Origin: Candidatus Alloenteromonas pullistercoris
GTDB taxonomy: Bacteria; Bacillota_I; Bacilli_A; RFN20; CAG-826
Direction of reading: 5' to 3'
Assembly (NCBI GenBank): GCA_017694295.1
Contig: JADINA010000019.1
Span: 62,001 to 126,000, forward strand
DNA: 64,000 bases
A program made the translations under genes and the position numbers. Position 1 is the stretch's first letter, and each line of letters starts with the position of its first letter. Below the pieces are notes generated by a model. It was not told where the DNA came from. It did not search any database and saw only the letters and a list, made by a program, of their open reading frames with translations. This document shows positions 49,895 to 58,544 of the stretch, piece by piece.

Positions 49895-50292
49895 TGATTT
49901 AAACTCGTTCCCAAAACTTTAATAATTTTTGACTTTTGGGGATAGGCCGTTATGAATGCGATATTCGCAGAGCTCCCTATGTTTGAATAAACCGCCACTC
50001 TCAATCCCTTCCGGCAGTAAGAAAAAACGTTGTCCAAAAGAGACGACATCAGCATGTTTATGCGTTATAAACTCAAAATTATTTGAAGAAAATAACACAT
50101 ATCCCTTACGGCGGTGGAACCCTCTTCTTTGAGCAAAAGTCATGGGGTTTTGAAACGAAAATAGAAAAAATCGGAATCTCGCAACTATGTTGCGGCCCCC
50201 CTAAACCCTATCAGGGCACCTACCAATCCATTGAATTTGGCTCTAAGATAATGGTCGACGTCAATCTCTATGGATGAAAAGGAGGATTTGAA

Positions 50293-52149
50293 ATGGGAAA
50301 AACGAAGATAGCGCTTTTGGCCGCGGTTTTGCTTTTGCCGTTAGCTGGCTGCGATGGGGGCGGGGGAAGCCAAGTGTCCTCCTCCGCACCCGATTCCTCC
50401 AAGGATGGGGGCAGTTCCTCTTCCTCTTTGCCTAGCGGCGAGCATATCCATGAATATGGAGAATGGGAAGTAGTGGAGGAAGCGACTTGCCTAGAGGAAG
50501 GGCTAAAGGAAAGGGTTTGCCCCTGCGGCGACAAACAAGAGGAAGCTATCCCCGCGCTTGGCCACGAGATGGCCCTATTCAAAGGCACCCCGGCCACTTG
50601 CTTAGCCGACGGGAAGCGCGACTATTACCAATGCGGTCGCTGCGAGCTTTATTTCCTTGACGAAGAAGGGAAGGAGCAAATCGAAGGGCCCGAGGACGAA
50701 AGGCTATTCATCGCCAAAGGGGCCCATGCGATCGAAAACCCGACCATCGATTACTATACCCACGGTGGCGCCTGCTCCACCTGCGGCGAGGAGATATCCG
50801 GACACCATGTCTTCAATACCGGCAACACCTGCTCCGAATGCGGCTATTCGATAGAAGCCACCGCCATAGAGGACATCGAAGGCATCGACTTCACCGTCTA
50901 TGCCGAGGGGACGGCCTATGCCAACATCGATTTGTCCCTTTTCCAGGAAGAGGAGCTCATCCTCCCTTACCATTGCTACATGGGCAAATACGAAGGCTGG
51001 GTTAAAAAGGCCATCTTCACTAACGCCGACAAGGCCAAAACCAAGAGGATCGTCTTCCCGGATGGCATGCAGACATTCGACGGCACCGCCGGGATGGTAA
51101 GCCTAGAGGAAGTCAGCTTCGGCGGAAACGTCGTCAACATCGGCGGGGCCCTCTGCGATACCTTTGAGGGCTGCCCCAACTTAAAAAGCATCGACCTAAG
51201 ATATGCCGATAAGCTAAAGTACATCGGCGAATCCGCCTTCAAAGACACGGCGTTGACTAGCATCGAGATCCCCGCAAGCGTCACCACAATCGGCGAAGAC
51301 GCCTTCTATGGCTGCGAGAAGCTAGCCAATGTCGCGTTCAAGGGGAACGGCATAAAAAAGCTTTCCGACCGCTGCTTCGCCTATTGCACCTCCTTAAAGG
51401 AGATAACCTTGCCTGAGGGCCTAACCTCCGCCTCTCCTTTCAGCGGCGATTACTCCCCCTTCTATGGCTGCAGCGCTCTTGAATCCATTTCCTTCCCTTC
51501 GAGCTTCGATTGCTCGGTTGAGCACGACAACCTGCTTTCTGGCTTAAAGGACCTTAAGCACCTTTACATCGATTCGCCCACCGTTGACCTCGAATTGGTC
51601 CATGACTGGTTCTACGATTCCTTCAATGCCTACAAAGACGATTACTTCGTCTCCTCGCCGCTTACGATCCACATCGGGAAAAACGTCAAGACGATGGAAA
51701 ACTACTTCCTCGACGAGAACTACGTCCTCGACTACGAGGAGGGGGCTGAGCTTGAGGAGGTAAGCGGGTTGGCCCAGTATTGGAACAAGATAAGCCTATT
51801 CCAAAACCCGAATCAGGAATCCTATGAGATACATTTCCCCGACAAGGCCAAGCTAGTTAAGGCCGAGGCAGTGAAAATCGGTTTCCCGCCCAAATACCAA
51901 GATCCCTTCATCCCCGAAATAAACATCTACATCCCCTCTGGCGTGGAAACGCTAGAAAGCCAGGCGATCTACTTAGACATCGTCCAAGACGAGGTCATGG
52001 ACCAAAACGTCTATGTCAATATTTATCTAGAAGAAAGCGAAGCCCCCGCTTCCTGGCCAAGCGACTGGTATTACGTTAACAAAGGGACCGACCACGAATT
52101 CACCTACGACAAGACGCTTATCCGGGTTTATACCGGGCAAGCGATGTGA
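50293..52149 (+). CDS. Lipoprotein with BspA-type leucine-rich repeats (LRR_5)
   Basis: LAGC lipobox; IGESAFKDTALTSIEIPASVTTIGEDAFYGCEKL repeats. Confidence 0.88.
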   Translation: MGKTKIALLAAVLLLPLAGCDGGGGSQVSSSAPDSSKDGGSSSSSLPSGEHIHEYGEWEVVEEATCLEEGLKERVCPCGDKQEEAIPALGHEMALFKGTPATCLADGKRDYYQCGRCELYFLDEEGKEQIEGPEDERLFIAKGAHAIENPTIDYYTHGGACSTCGEEISGHHVFNTGNTCSECGYSIEATAIEDIEGIDFTVYAEGTAYANIDLSLFQEEELILPYHCYMGKYEGWVKKAIFTNADKAKTKRIVFPDGMQTFDGTAGMVSLEEVSFGGNVVNIGGALCDTFEGCPNLKSIDLRYADKLKYIGESAFKDTALTSIEIPASVTTIGEDAFYGCEKLANVAFKGNGIKKLSDRCFAYCTSLKEITLPEGLTSASPFSGDYSPFYGCSALESISFPSSFDCSVEHDNLLSGLKDLKHLYIDSPTVDLELVHDWFYDSFNAYKDDYFVSSPLTIHIGKNVKTMENYFLDENYVLDYEEGAELEEVSGLAQYWNKISLFQNPNQESYEIHFPDKAKLVKAEAVKIGFPPKYQDPFIPEINIYIPSGVETLESQAIYLDIVQDEVMDQNVYVNIYLEESEAPASWPSDWYYVNKGTDHEFTYDKTLIRVYTGQAM

Positions 52150-52162
52150 CCGCCGATATCCT

Positions 52163-52822
52163 TTAAGCGCCATCCCCTTCTTTAAACGCCTTCCTGTAGG
52201 CCGCGGCGTTTTCCACAAAGTGGAATGCGTCGTTGATTATGTAGGTGTAATCGAGGTAGCTTTTGGCGCGGCGGTAGCGGCTTTCCCCGTATTCGGCCAT
52301 CTCGGCGACGCGGAGGTTGTCTTCCAAATCGAGCAGCTTCACCAAAGCAGAGGTGGGGTTGCCTAAGCAAATCGCGATGTATGCTTGGTAACTGACCGCC
52401 TTATCGTGGGTGATGCGCCGCAACGCGTCTTGCATATACAGGCGAAAGTGAACCCCGAAACCGCATTCGCCGTATATGTCCTTTATGTCGTCGATGGTCA
52501 ATTCGCTATCCTCGATGACGTCGTGGAGCAGGCATACCTCCTGCACTCCCTCAAAGGGGATATGATGGGTTTCCAAAAGCTCTTTATCCAGGCAAAAGGG
52601 GTCATCTGGTTTTATGCCGACCAGCCTCCGGTAGTTTTCAAGCACCCTAAACGGGTGGTTGGAGTAATTCTCCCCGTTTTCCCTTTTTTGGCCGCGGTGG
52701 GCGTAAGAGCATATTTCCATCGCGAGGTAGACGGAATGGCGGTCAAGCTCATCCACCTCTTTTTCCCCCATTCCCATTTCGGCCATCATGTAATCGTGGA
52801 TCTGCTTCAGTTTGGCGTTCAT
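52163..52822 (-). CDS. HD-domain phosphohydrolase (RelA/SpoT hydrolase-like)
   Basis: HPFRVLENYR..., VCLLHDVIEDSELT HD motif. Confidence 0.8.
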   Translation of the reverse strand: MNAKLKQIHDYMMAEMGMGEKEVDELDRHSVYLAMEICSYAHRGQKRENGENYSNHPFRVLENYRRLVGIKPDDPFCLDKELLETHHIPFEGVQEVCLLHDVIEDSELTIDDIKDIYGECGFGVHFRLYMQDALRRITHDKAVSYQAYIAICLGNPTSALVKLLDLEDNLRVAEMAEYGESRYRRAKSYLDYTYIINDAFHFVENAAAYRKAFKEGDGA

Positions 52823-52897
52823 GCTTTTACCTTCCTTTTCCTTCGGTATTCTAGTGGTTAAAAATGGGGAAAAGGTCAAACGCGATTTGACAATTGG

Positions 52898-53290
52898 CTA
52901 AATAAGCAATGAATCGCCGTATCCGTTTGCCTCCAGAAGCGCGTTTACCTCGGATAAGGCATATATTTTGTTTTCGATGGCGTAGCGGATTATCAAAGCG
53001 AACCTATTTGACGAAGTGAGGGTGTATCCGGCCTTTTTTAGAAGGTATTTGCATTCGCGGTTGCTCGTTTTTAGCGACAACGCGATCTTCAAGCAGGCGT
53101 TTAGGGATGGATGGGACTTCCCTGAGACGATTGAGGACCACAGTTGCCTTGATATGTTGGCTTTGCCGTAGACCTCGGCGGGGTTTTCAATGCCGCGTTT
53201 GTCCATCAGCCAATAAAGGTATTCGGCGAAAGACGAGGATTTCTCCTTATTGCCCTGGTGCCTTTTGATGTATTCATGAAGCGTTTCCAT
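52898..53290 (-). CDS. XRE-like HTH protein
   Basis: GKANISRQLWSSIVSGKSHPSLNACLKIALSL helix-turn-helix. Confidence 0.7.
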   Translation of the reverse strand: METLHEYIKRHQGNKEKSSSFAEYLYWLMDKRGIENPAEVYGKANISRQLWSSIVSGKSHPSLNACLKIALSLKTSNRECKYLLKKAGYTLTSSNRFALIIRYAIENKIYALSEVNALLEANGYGDSLLI

Positions 53291-53598
53291 TTCGCTTATA
53301 TCTTACAGCAATCTTCCTTATGTTGGCGATTTGGCGGATGGGCTTATCGTTTGTACGACATAACTCCGCGGTAGCGAAAAGCGTTCCTGTCCACCGCATT
53401 TTTATATCGAAGATATATGGTTTATTTGCCCTTAAGCGTGTCCGAAAACCCTTGATAACGCCTATTGAGCCATCGATAATACCCTCGTATCCATAGAGAG
53501 AGCAGCGAGGGACAAGCCCATTGACCTGCCGGCAACCTACCCCAAACATGGGGCAAGGTGCCAAAGCTTGAACGATGGGAGAAAAACGACAATTCGGC

Positions 53599-53625
53599 TC
53601 CCTTCGTCGCGATGGGAGCCTTTCT
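53599..53625 (+). terminator. Hairpin GGCTCCC...GGGAGCC with T-rich tail
   Basis: Perfect 7-bp stem just upstream of 53661 ORF. Confidence 0.5.
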
Positions 53626-53660
53626 TCTCTCCTTATGGCCGAGCTGAAAGGAGAACAAAC

Positions 53661-53978
53661 ATGAACAAAACATTCGAAGAGCAGCTAAGCGAAGCGGAAA
53701 CCAAGGCCAGGGAAAAAGGAGGGATCGTGGCGCTTTTCCAAAACGACGCAGGCGACCAACCCGCCTTCGTCGCCCTCGTCCTCGGAGACAGAAAGGGAAT
53801 CGAGGCCATAATCGGGGAAAGCGATGGCCAAGCGATATCCATTCGGCTGCGTGAGGTGTGGTATTGGCTTTTGCTTGGCGAAGAGGGCTTCCTCCTCTTC
53901 AGGAATGGCGAGCGCGGACCGGAGAACGCCAATTTGGACGACCTGAATGCCGTCAGGTACCTCTCGACCTTGATTTGA
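53661..53978 (+). CDS. Hypothetical protein
   Basis: 105-aa ORF with AAAGGAG RBS. Confidence 0.55.
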   Translation: MNKTFEEQLSEAETKAREKGGIVALFQNDAGDQPAFVALVLGDRKGIEAIIGESDGQAISIRLREVWYWLLLGEEGFLLFRNGERGPENANLDDLNAVRYLSTLI

Positions 53979-54004
53979 CCCGCCCCAATCAGCCATCGAG
54001 TTCT

Positions 54005-54452
54005 GCCATTATCACATTATTTTTCCCATTTGGCTTTATCTTAACCGCGTACTGCCCCCAATTGTGATTTGGCCGCGGGGCGCACTTCCGCCTCTCCTTG
54101 GTCTCGGGGTTCGCCTTCAATGGGCTCGCGCTGCCCAAGTTCGCGTGCCTGAGGTATGCCGGCCCGGCCTTCGCGTAGGCCTTCCCGATCCCGTTTGTGG
54201 GGTTCGTAAGGGTTTTCTAGGAAAGGGTCGGTCGAAAATGTAGGCACCCCTCTTTTGAGGTAAATCTTCGCGAGATCGTCTCCCTTTGGCTTCCGGCGAT
54301 GTGTTTCCAGAGCGCGCCCATATTGAATGTCATCCATTTCTTTAGTAGGGAAACGGAGACGTTTTGCTTTACGGTCGGGTTATTCCAGGACTTATTGCAG
54401 TTTTCGGCGAGGAAGTTGACTTAAGTTCTGGAATTCTCAGTTGATAAAGAAA
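54005..54452 (-). mobile_element. Internally deleted IS30-like relic
   Basis: Contains N-terminal stretch and end sequence shared with 58030-58165 (TTCCAGGACTTATTGCAGTTT...GAAGTTGACTTAAGTTYTGGAATTCTCAG) and 3' piece shared with 20549 region. Confidence 0.55.
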
Positions 54453-54774
54453 ACTTGGTCGAGTCCAAATTGGGAATCTATGATCTTTTAAAATCCGATA
54501 AGAAATTAACCAACGAGGAAGAGAAAACGATTAAATTAGCCGCGAAAATCTCTACTTAAAAATTAAGGAAAACAATGAGAGACTATTGGCGATGGACTGG
54601 TACAAGGACGAGCAACCTATGATAAGTGTCAGAATTGCCATTGAAGAAGAATTAGATAGAGACTTATCTTTTTACTCGTCGGCAAAACTGTCCAGGTCAT
54701 TCAGAATTTTATTAATGGAGGCTAACTATGATAGATACGATTCGTCTCGACAAAACAAGAACAATAGAAATTAA
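54453..54774 (+). pseudogene. Type I restriction HsdR C-terminal remnant (frameshifted)
   Basis: VESKLGIYDLLKSDKKLTNEEEKTIKLAA... then ENLYLKIKENNERLLAMDWYKDEQPMISVRIAIEEELDRDL. Confidence 0.65.
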
Positions 54775-55405
54775 TAAGCCAAACACTTGCCCTCACTGTG
54801 ATAAAGGCATGGCTCCTGTTGTAGTTGGGTGCATTCGTTTTGAGTCGTTTCAGCAACCATTTATTTACGTTTGTTTTGAATGTTCAATTTGTGAGCAAGT
54901 GTTTTTTGCTAAATATAGCATTCCTACATATGATGAATTTACGTATTCATACGAGGAAAATGTCATTGGTTATTGCGAACTTTTAGGCGGTCACGGCTTA
55001 ACCAGAGAATTCCCAAAAGAAATTAATGATGTTAGCCCTAATTTTGTTTCTTTATACAATGACGCTTATAAAGCTGAGCAACATGGTCTTCAAGCAATTG
55101 TTGGAATTAGCTATAGACTAGCGTTTGAATACCTGATTAAAGATTATTGCATTAAAAACAATGATGACAAAAAAGATGAAATTTTAAAGAAAAGTTTGTC
55201 GCAATGTATCAATGAATATTTAGATGTTGATATTAAAGATATCGCCAAAAGGGCAGCGTGGTTGGGAAACGATTATGCTCACTACGAATCTAAACACCTA
55301 GAGATGAATGTAAACGATTTGAAAAGCGTTATAGATATTTGTGTCACAAAAATTGAAGCTAAAATCAAAGAAAACAACTACATAAAAAATATCAAAAAAG
55401 TGTAA
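54728..55405 (+). CDS. Zinc-ribbon + DUF4145-like protein
   Basis: TCPHCDKG...ECSICEQ; IVGISYRLAFEYLIKDYC..., AAWLGNDYAHYE. Confidence 0.7.
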   Translation: MIDTIRLDKTRTIEINKPNTCPHCDKGMAPVVVGCIRFESFQQPFIYVCFECSICEQVFFAKYSIPTYDEFTYSYEENVIGYCELLGGHGLTREFPKEINDVSPNFVSLYNDAYKAEQHGLQAIVGISYRLAFEYLIKDYCIKNNDDKKDEILKKSLSQCINEYLDVDIKDIAKRAAWLGNDYAHYESKHLEMNVNDLKSVIDICVTKIEAKIKENNYIKNIKKV

Positions 55406-55417
55406 GGACAAATAACT

Positions 55418-56091
55418 ATGGGAACTAAGTCACAAGGCGTAATCTACATTCTTACCAACCCATCCTTTCCTGATTACGTAAAAATCGGATATGCGGATGA
55501 TGTTCAAAAACGTTTAAAAGAGCATAATAGAAGCGAGTGTATTCCATTTGCCTTTAGACTTTACGCTTACTATGAAGTTCCTAGAAGACTAACTGATATG
55601 AAACTTCATCAAATGATTGATAGACTTAATCCTAACTTAAGATCCATTGAGGAGTTTGATGGCAAGACTAGAAGAAGAGAGTTTTACAACATGTCTGCAG
55701 CTGATGCATATTCTATTTGAGAAACTATCGCTCAAATCAATGGATTAGAAGAGAATCTGCATTTGGTTAAACCTTCTGAAAAAGAAATGGAAGAGGAAGA
55801 AACTGCCGAAGAAAACAGAATCCTGGCAACAAATAGGCATCATTTTAAGAATATTGACTTCACGAGTAGTTTAACTGGTCATACTTACAAGTCTTCTACA
55901 AACGAAAAAGGACTCTATCAATTTTTGATGTGACGATAGGTGAAGAAGTGCCGAATAACGCTAATCCATCTAAAAGAGAAATAGTAAGAGTTGCACTCAG
56001 TGATTTAACAAAAAATGATGAAGACGGAACCCTTTACCAATTGATGCATAGGTTAGAAAAACTGATAGCAGTTAATAAGTTTCTAACATAG
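55418..56091 (+). pseudogene. T5orf172-type GIY-YIG protein with in-frame TGA and frameshift
   Basis: GVIYILTNPSFPDYVKIGYADDVQKRLKEHN...; TGA at 55718-55720 followed by continued homology-like frame (ETIAQINGLEENLHLVKPSEKE). Confidence 0.65.
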
Positions 56092-56117
56092 AATTTATAT
56101 ATAAGGAGGTTTGGTTA

Positions 56118-56441
56118 GTGACTAAACGTAATGATGATTTTTTCAAATCCAAGAAACCTTGGTCTGAAACGAAAGATGCTCTTTTAGGTTGCTATTTAAA
56201 ACCATATTTTGAAAAGATTAAAACATTGAAAACACCTATTTGTTATATAGATGGTTTTGCTGGAAAAGGGAAATTTGATGATGGTAAAGATGGTTCGCCA
56301 AGAATTGCCCTTCAAGTTATTAGGGAGTCCATCGTAGGGTCTAATCCTTTCTCAAAACCAATAGTTAATTTTTACTTCGTTGATTTAAATTACGAAGACG
56401 AATTAAAGAAAAATCTTGAGAGTGTGCGGAATCTTGTGTAA
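56118..56441 (+). pseudogene. Three-Cys-motif partner (TcmP)-like protein truncated by IS256
   Basis: DDFFKSKKPWSETKDALLGCYLKPYFEK...YIDGFAGKGKFDDG; ORF ends inside IS terminal sequence. Confidence 0.7.
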
Positions 56442-57785
56442 ACGATTCCCGTAAGACGTTCGAATTCTAATCACTTCGACTCATAATAGGCAACAATTTC
56501 CCTCCAACACCTCACCTTCCTTTTCCCTATCCCCTCGTTGTAGTGGAGGAACATCGAGACCAGCCTCTTCTCCAACGCCTCCTCGGTGACGAACTGTATC
56601 TGCTTCTTGATCATCCTCTTAATCTGCTTGTTGAAGGACTCGATCCGGTTGTTCGTGTAGACGAGCGCGCGCAGTTCCCTAGGGAACTCATAGAAGGTGA
56701 GCATGTGCTCCGTCCTCTCCGACCATATCTCGAGCTTGGGGTATTTCCCCTTCCATGCGGCGACGAAGTCGTCCAGGGCCTTCTTCCCCGATTCGGCGTC
56801 CTCTTGCCTGGCTATCGACATGAAGGCGTCGGCGACCTCCCGCCTGTCGGCAACCCTGACCTTGGAGCATGCGTTCCGGAGGAGGTGGACGAAGCACCTC
56901 TGCCTTTTCGCCTTCGGATACGACGAGGATATCGCCTCGTCGATGCCCTGGAGGCCGTCCGTAACGGCCACCTCCACCTCCTCGAGCCCCCTCGATTTGA
57001 AGTCGGCGAGCAGCTCGCCGTAGGCCTCGGCCGATTCCTGCGGCGTTATGGAATAGCCCACCACGATCGGCTCGCCGACGTCGGTTACGCCGAGGGCTAT
57101 GTTCACGGCCTCCTTCGCGACCGTGTCGCGCCTAAGGGGCACGTAGGTGGAATCCAGGAACATGGCGAACAGCCGCCTTGGGAGGGGCCTCTTCGAGAAG
57201 CCCCTGACGTCCTCCATGACCGCGTCGGTGATCGACGAAATGGTCGATTTGGAGCAATGGGCCTCGTATATCGAGCCTATGGCGAGCCTCATCTCCTCGT
57301 CGGTCATGCCGGAGGAGTAGAGCTTAAGGACCGTCGACGTTATCAGGTCGGTCCTCCGTTGGTACCTTGGGATGGCGATGGGCTTGTATTCGCCGTTCCT
57401 GTCCCTTGGCACCTCCACCGAGATCGGCCCGAACGACGTCTGCAGGGTCCTCTCGTACGTCCCGTTCCTCGAGTCTCCGGAGTTCTTCCCGGAGGGGTCG
57501 TATTTGCCGTAGCCGAGGGTCGCCCCTATCTCAGACCTCAGCAGCGATTCGACCGTCTGCTTCGCCACGATGAGCACGGCCTTCCTCATCGCCGCCTCGA
57601 GGCTTTCGCCTTTTGCTATCGCTTCCTTGATTAATTCGCTAAAATTATCCACGCAGGACTCCTTTCGATTGTGGCAAACAAATCTTACTAGGAATCCTGC
57701 CTTTTTCGTAGGCCGTCGCCGACCCCTAGGGGTCTGAGGAGGGAATGACTCCTCCGTCGTCATTTACACAAGATTTCGGTTACTC
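56420..57785 (-). mobile_element. IS256-family (Mutator) insertion sequence
   Basis: Transposase plus inverted ends sharing AATCTTGTGTAAA (left 56430, right reverse-complement at 57764-57776). Confidence 0.85.
56471..57763 (-). CDS. IS256-family transposase
   Basis: VEVPRDRNGEYKPIAIPRYQRRTD, AMFLDSTYVPLRRD, QRCFVHLLRN, YTNNRIESFNKQIKR. Confidence 0.96.
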   Translation of the reverse strand: MTTEESFPPQTPRGRRRPTKKAGFLVRFVCHNRKESCVDNFSELIKEAIAKGESLEAAMRKAVLIVAKQTVESLLRSEIGATLGYGKYDPSGKNSGDSRNGTYERTLQTSFGPISVEVPRDRNGEYKPIAIPRYQRRTDLITSTVLKLYSSGMTDEEMRLAIGSIYEAHCSKSTISSITDAVMEDVRGFSKRPLPRRLFAMFLDSTYVPLRRDTVAKEAVNIALGVTDVGEPIVVGYSITPQESAEAYGELLADFKSRGLEEVEVAVTDGLQGIDEAISSSYPKAKRQRCFVHLLRNACSKVRVADRREVADAFMSIARQEDAESGKKALDDFVAAWKGKYPKLEIWSERTEHMLTFYEFPRELRALVYTNNRIESFNKQIKRMIKKQIQFVTEEALEKRLVSMFLHYNEGIGKRKVRCWREIVAYYESK

Positions 57786-58165
57786 CCACGCTTTTTGCCT
57801 TTTTGGTATTAAAGTCAATTGGTTTTTTAGCTTGCGAGCGAAGGCAAAACGTCGGGCGTCAATAGGGCATTCCCCATCGCCCAGCTTCGTCTTGGACCGG
57901 TTCCTCCTGATCTCCCTGGAGAGGGCGGTCGGGTGCAGCCCGAGGGCCTTGGCGATCTCCTTGAGCCTGTTGCCGTGGGAGAGCATCCGCGAGATCGTGT
58001 TCCTTTGGGTTTTCGCCGATGCGTTTCCAGTGCGCTACCATATTGTATGTCCTCCATTTCTTTGCTTGGGAAACGGAGGCGTTTTACTTCATGTTCGAGA
58101 TATTCCAGGACTTATTGCAGTTTCCTGTTGGGAAGTTGACTTAAGTTTTGGAATTCTCAGTCTAA
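57786..58165 (-). mobile_element. IS30-like transposase N-terminal relic
   Basis: Minus strand RNTISRMLSHGNRLKEIAKALGLHPTALSREIRRNRSK HTH; shared end sequence with 54290-54452. Confidence 0.7.
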
Positions 58166-58217
58166 TATCTCTTTCCAAAGGAATGGAGATTTTGTGGTAA
58201 AGTAATCAAGTTCTGTT

Positions 58218-58544
58218 ATGGATAAGCTCGATAACCTCAATCAAGAAATAAAAGCCTTCGTTGACGAACGGGATTGGAATAAGTTCCATAGTCCCGCCAA
58301 TCTTGCGAAATCAATTTCCATCGAAGCCAACGAATTGCTCGAATGCTTCCAATGGGACGAGGATCATTACGATTTGGATGATGTTAAGGATGAGCTGGCC
58401 GATGTCATCAATTATTGCATTCAAATGGGGCAAGTCCTAAATCTGGATTTATACGATATCGTTCTGGATAAACTTGAGAAAACCAAGAAGAAGTATCCGG
58501 TCGAGAAATGCAAATCCATCGCCACCAAATACAATAAACTATGA
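58218..58544 (+). CDS. MazG-like nucleotide pyrophosphohydrolase
   Basis: IKAFVDERDWNKFHSPANLAKSISIEANELLECFQW, DELADVINYC. Confidence 0.9.
   Translation: MDKLDNLNQEIKAFVDERDWNKFHSPANLAKSISIEANELLECFQWDEDHYDLDDVKDELADVINYCIQMGQVLNLDLYDIVLDKLEKTKKKYPVEKCKSIATKYNKL

Noticed and set aside
54001-54040. Similarity of GAAAAATAATGTGATAATGG (minus strand of IS30-like end) to the 28860 iteron
   Set aside because: Lies in apparent coding sequence of the relic and is not periodic; likely chance for an AT-rich motif.
56543-57634. 363-aa plus-strand ORF
   Set aside because: Antisense shadow of the IS256 transposase in high-GC DNA.
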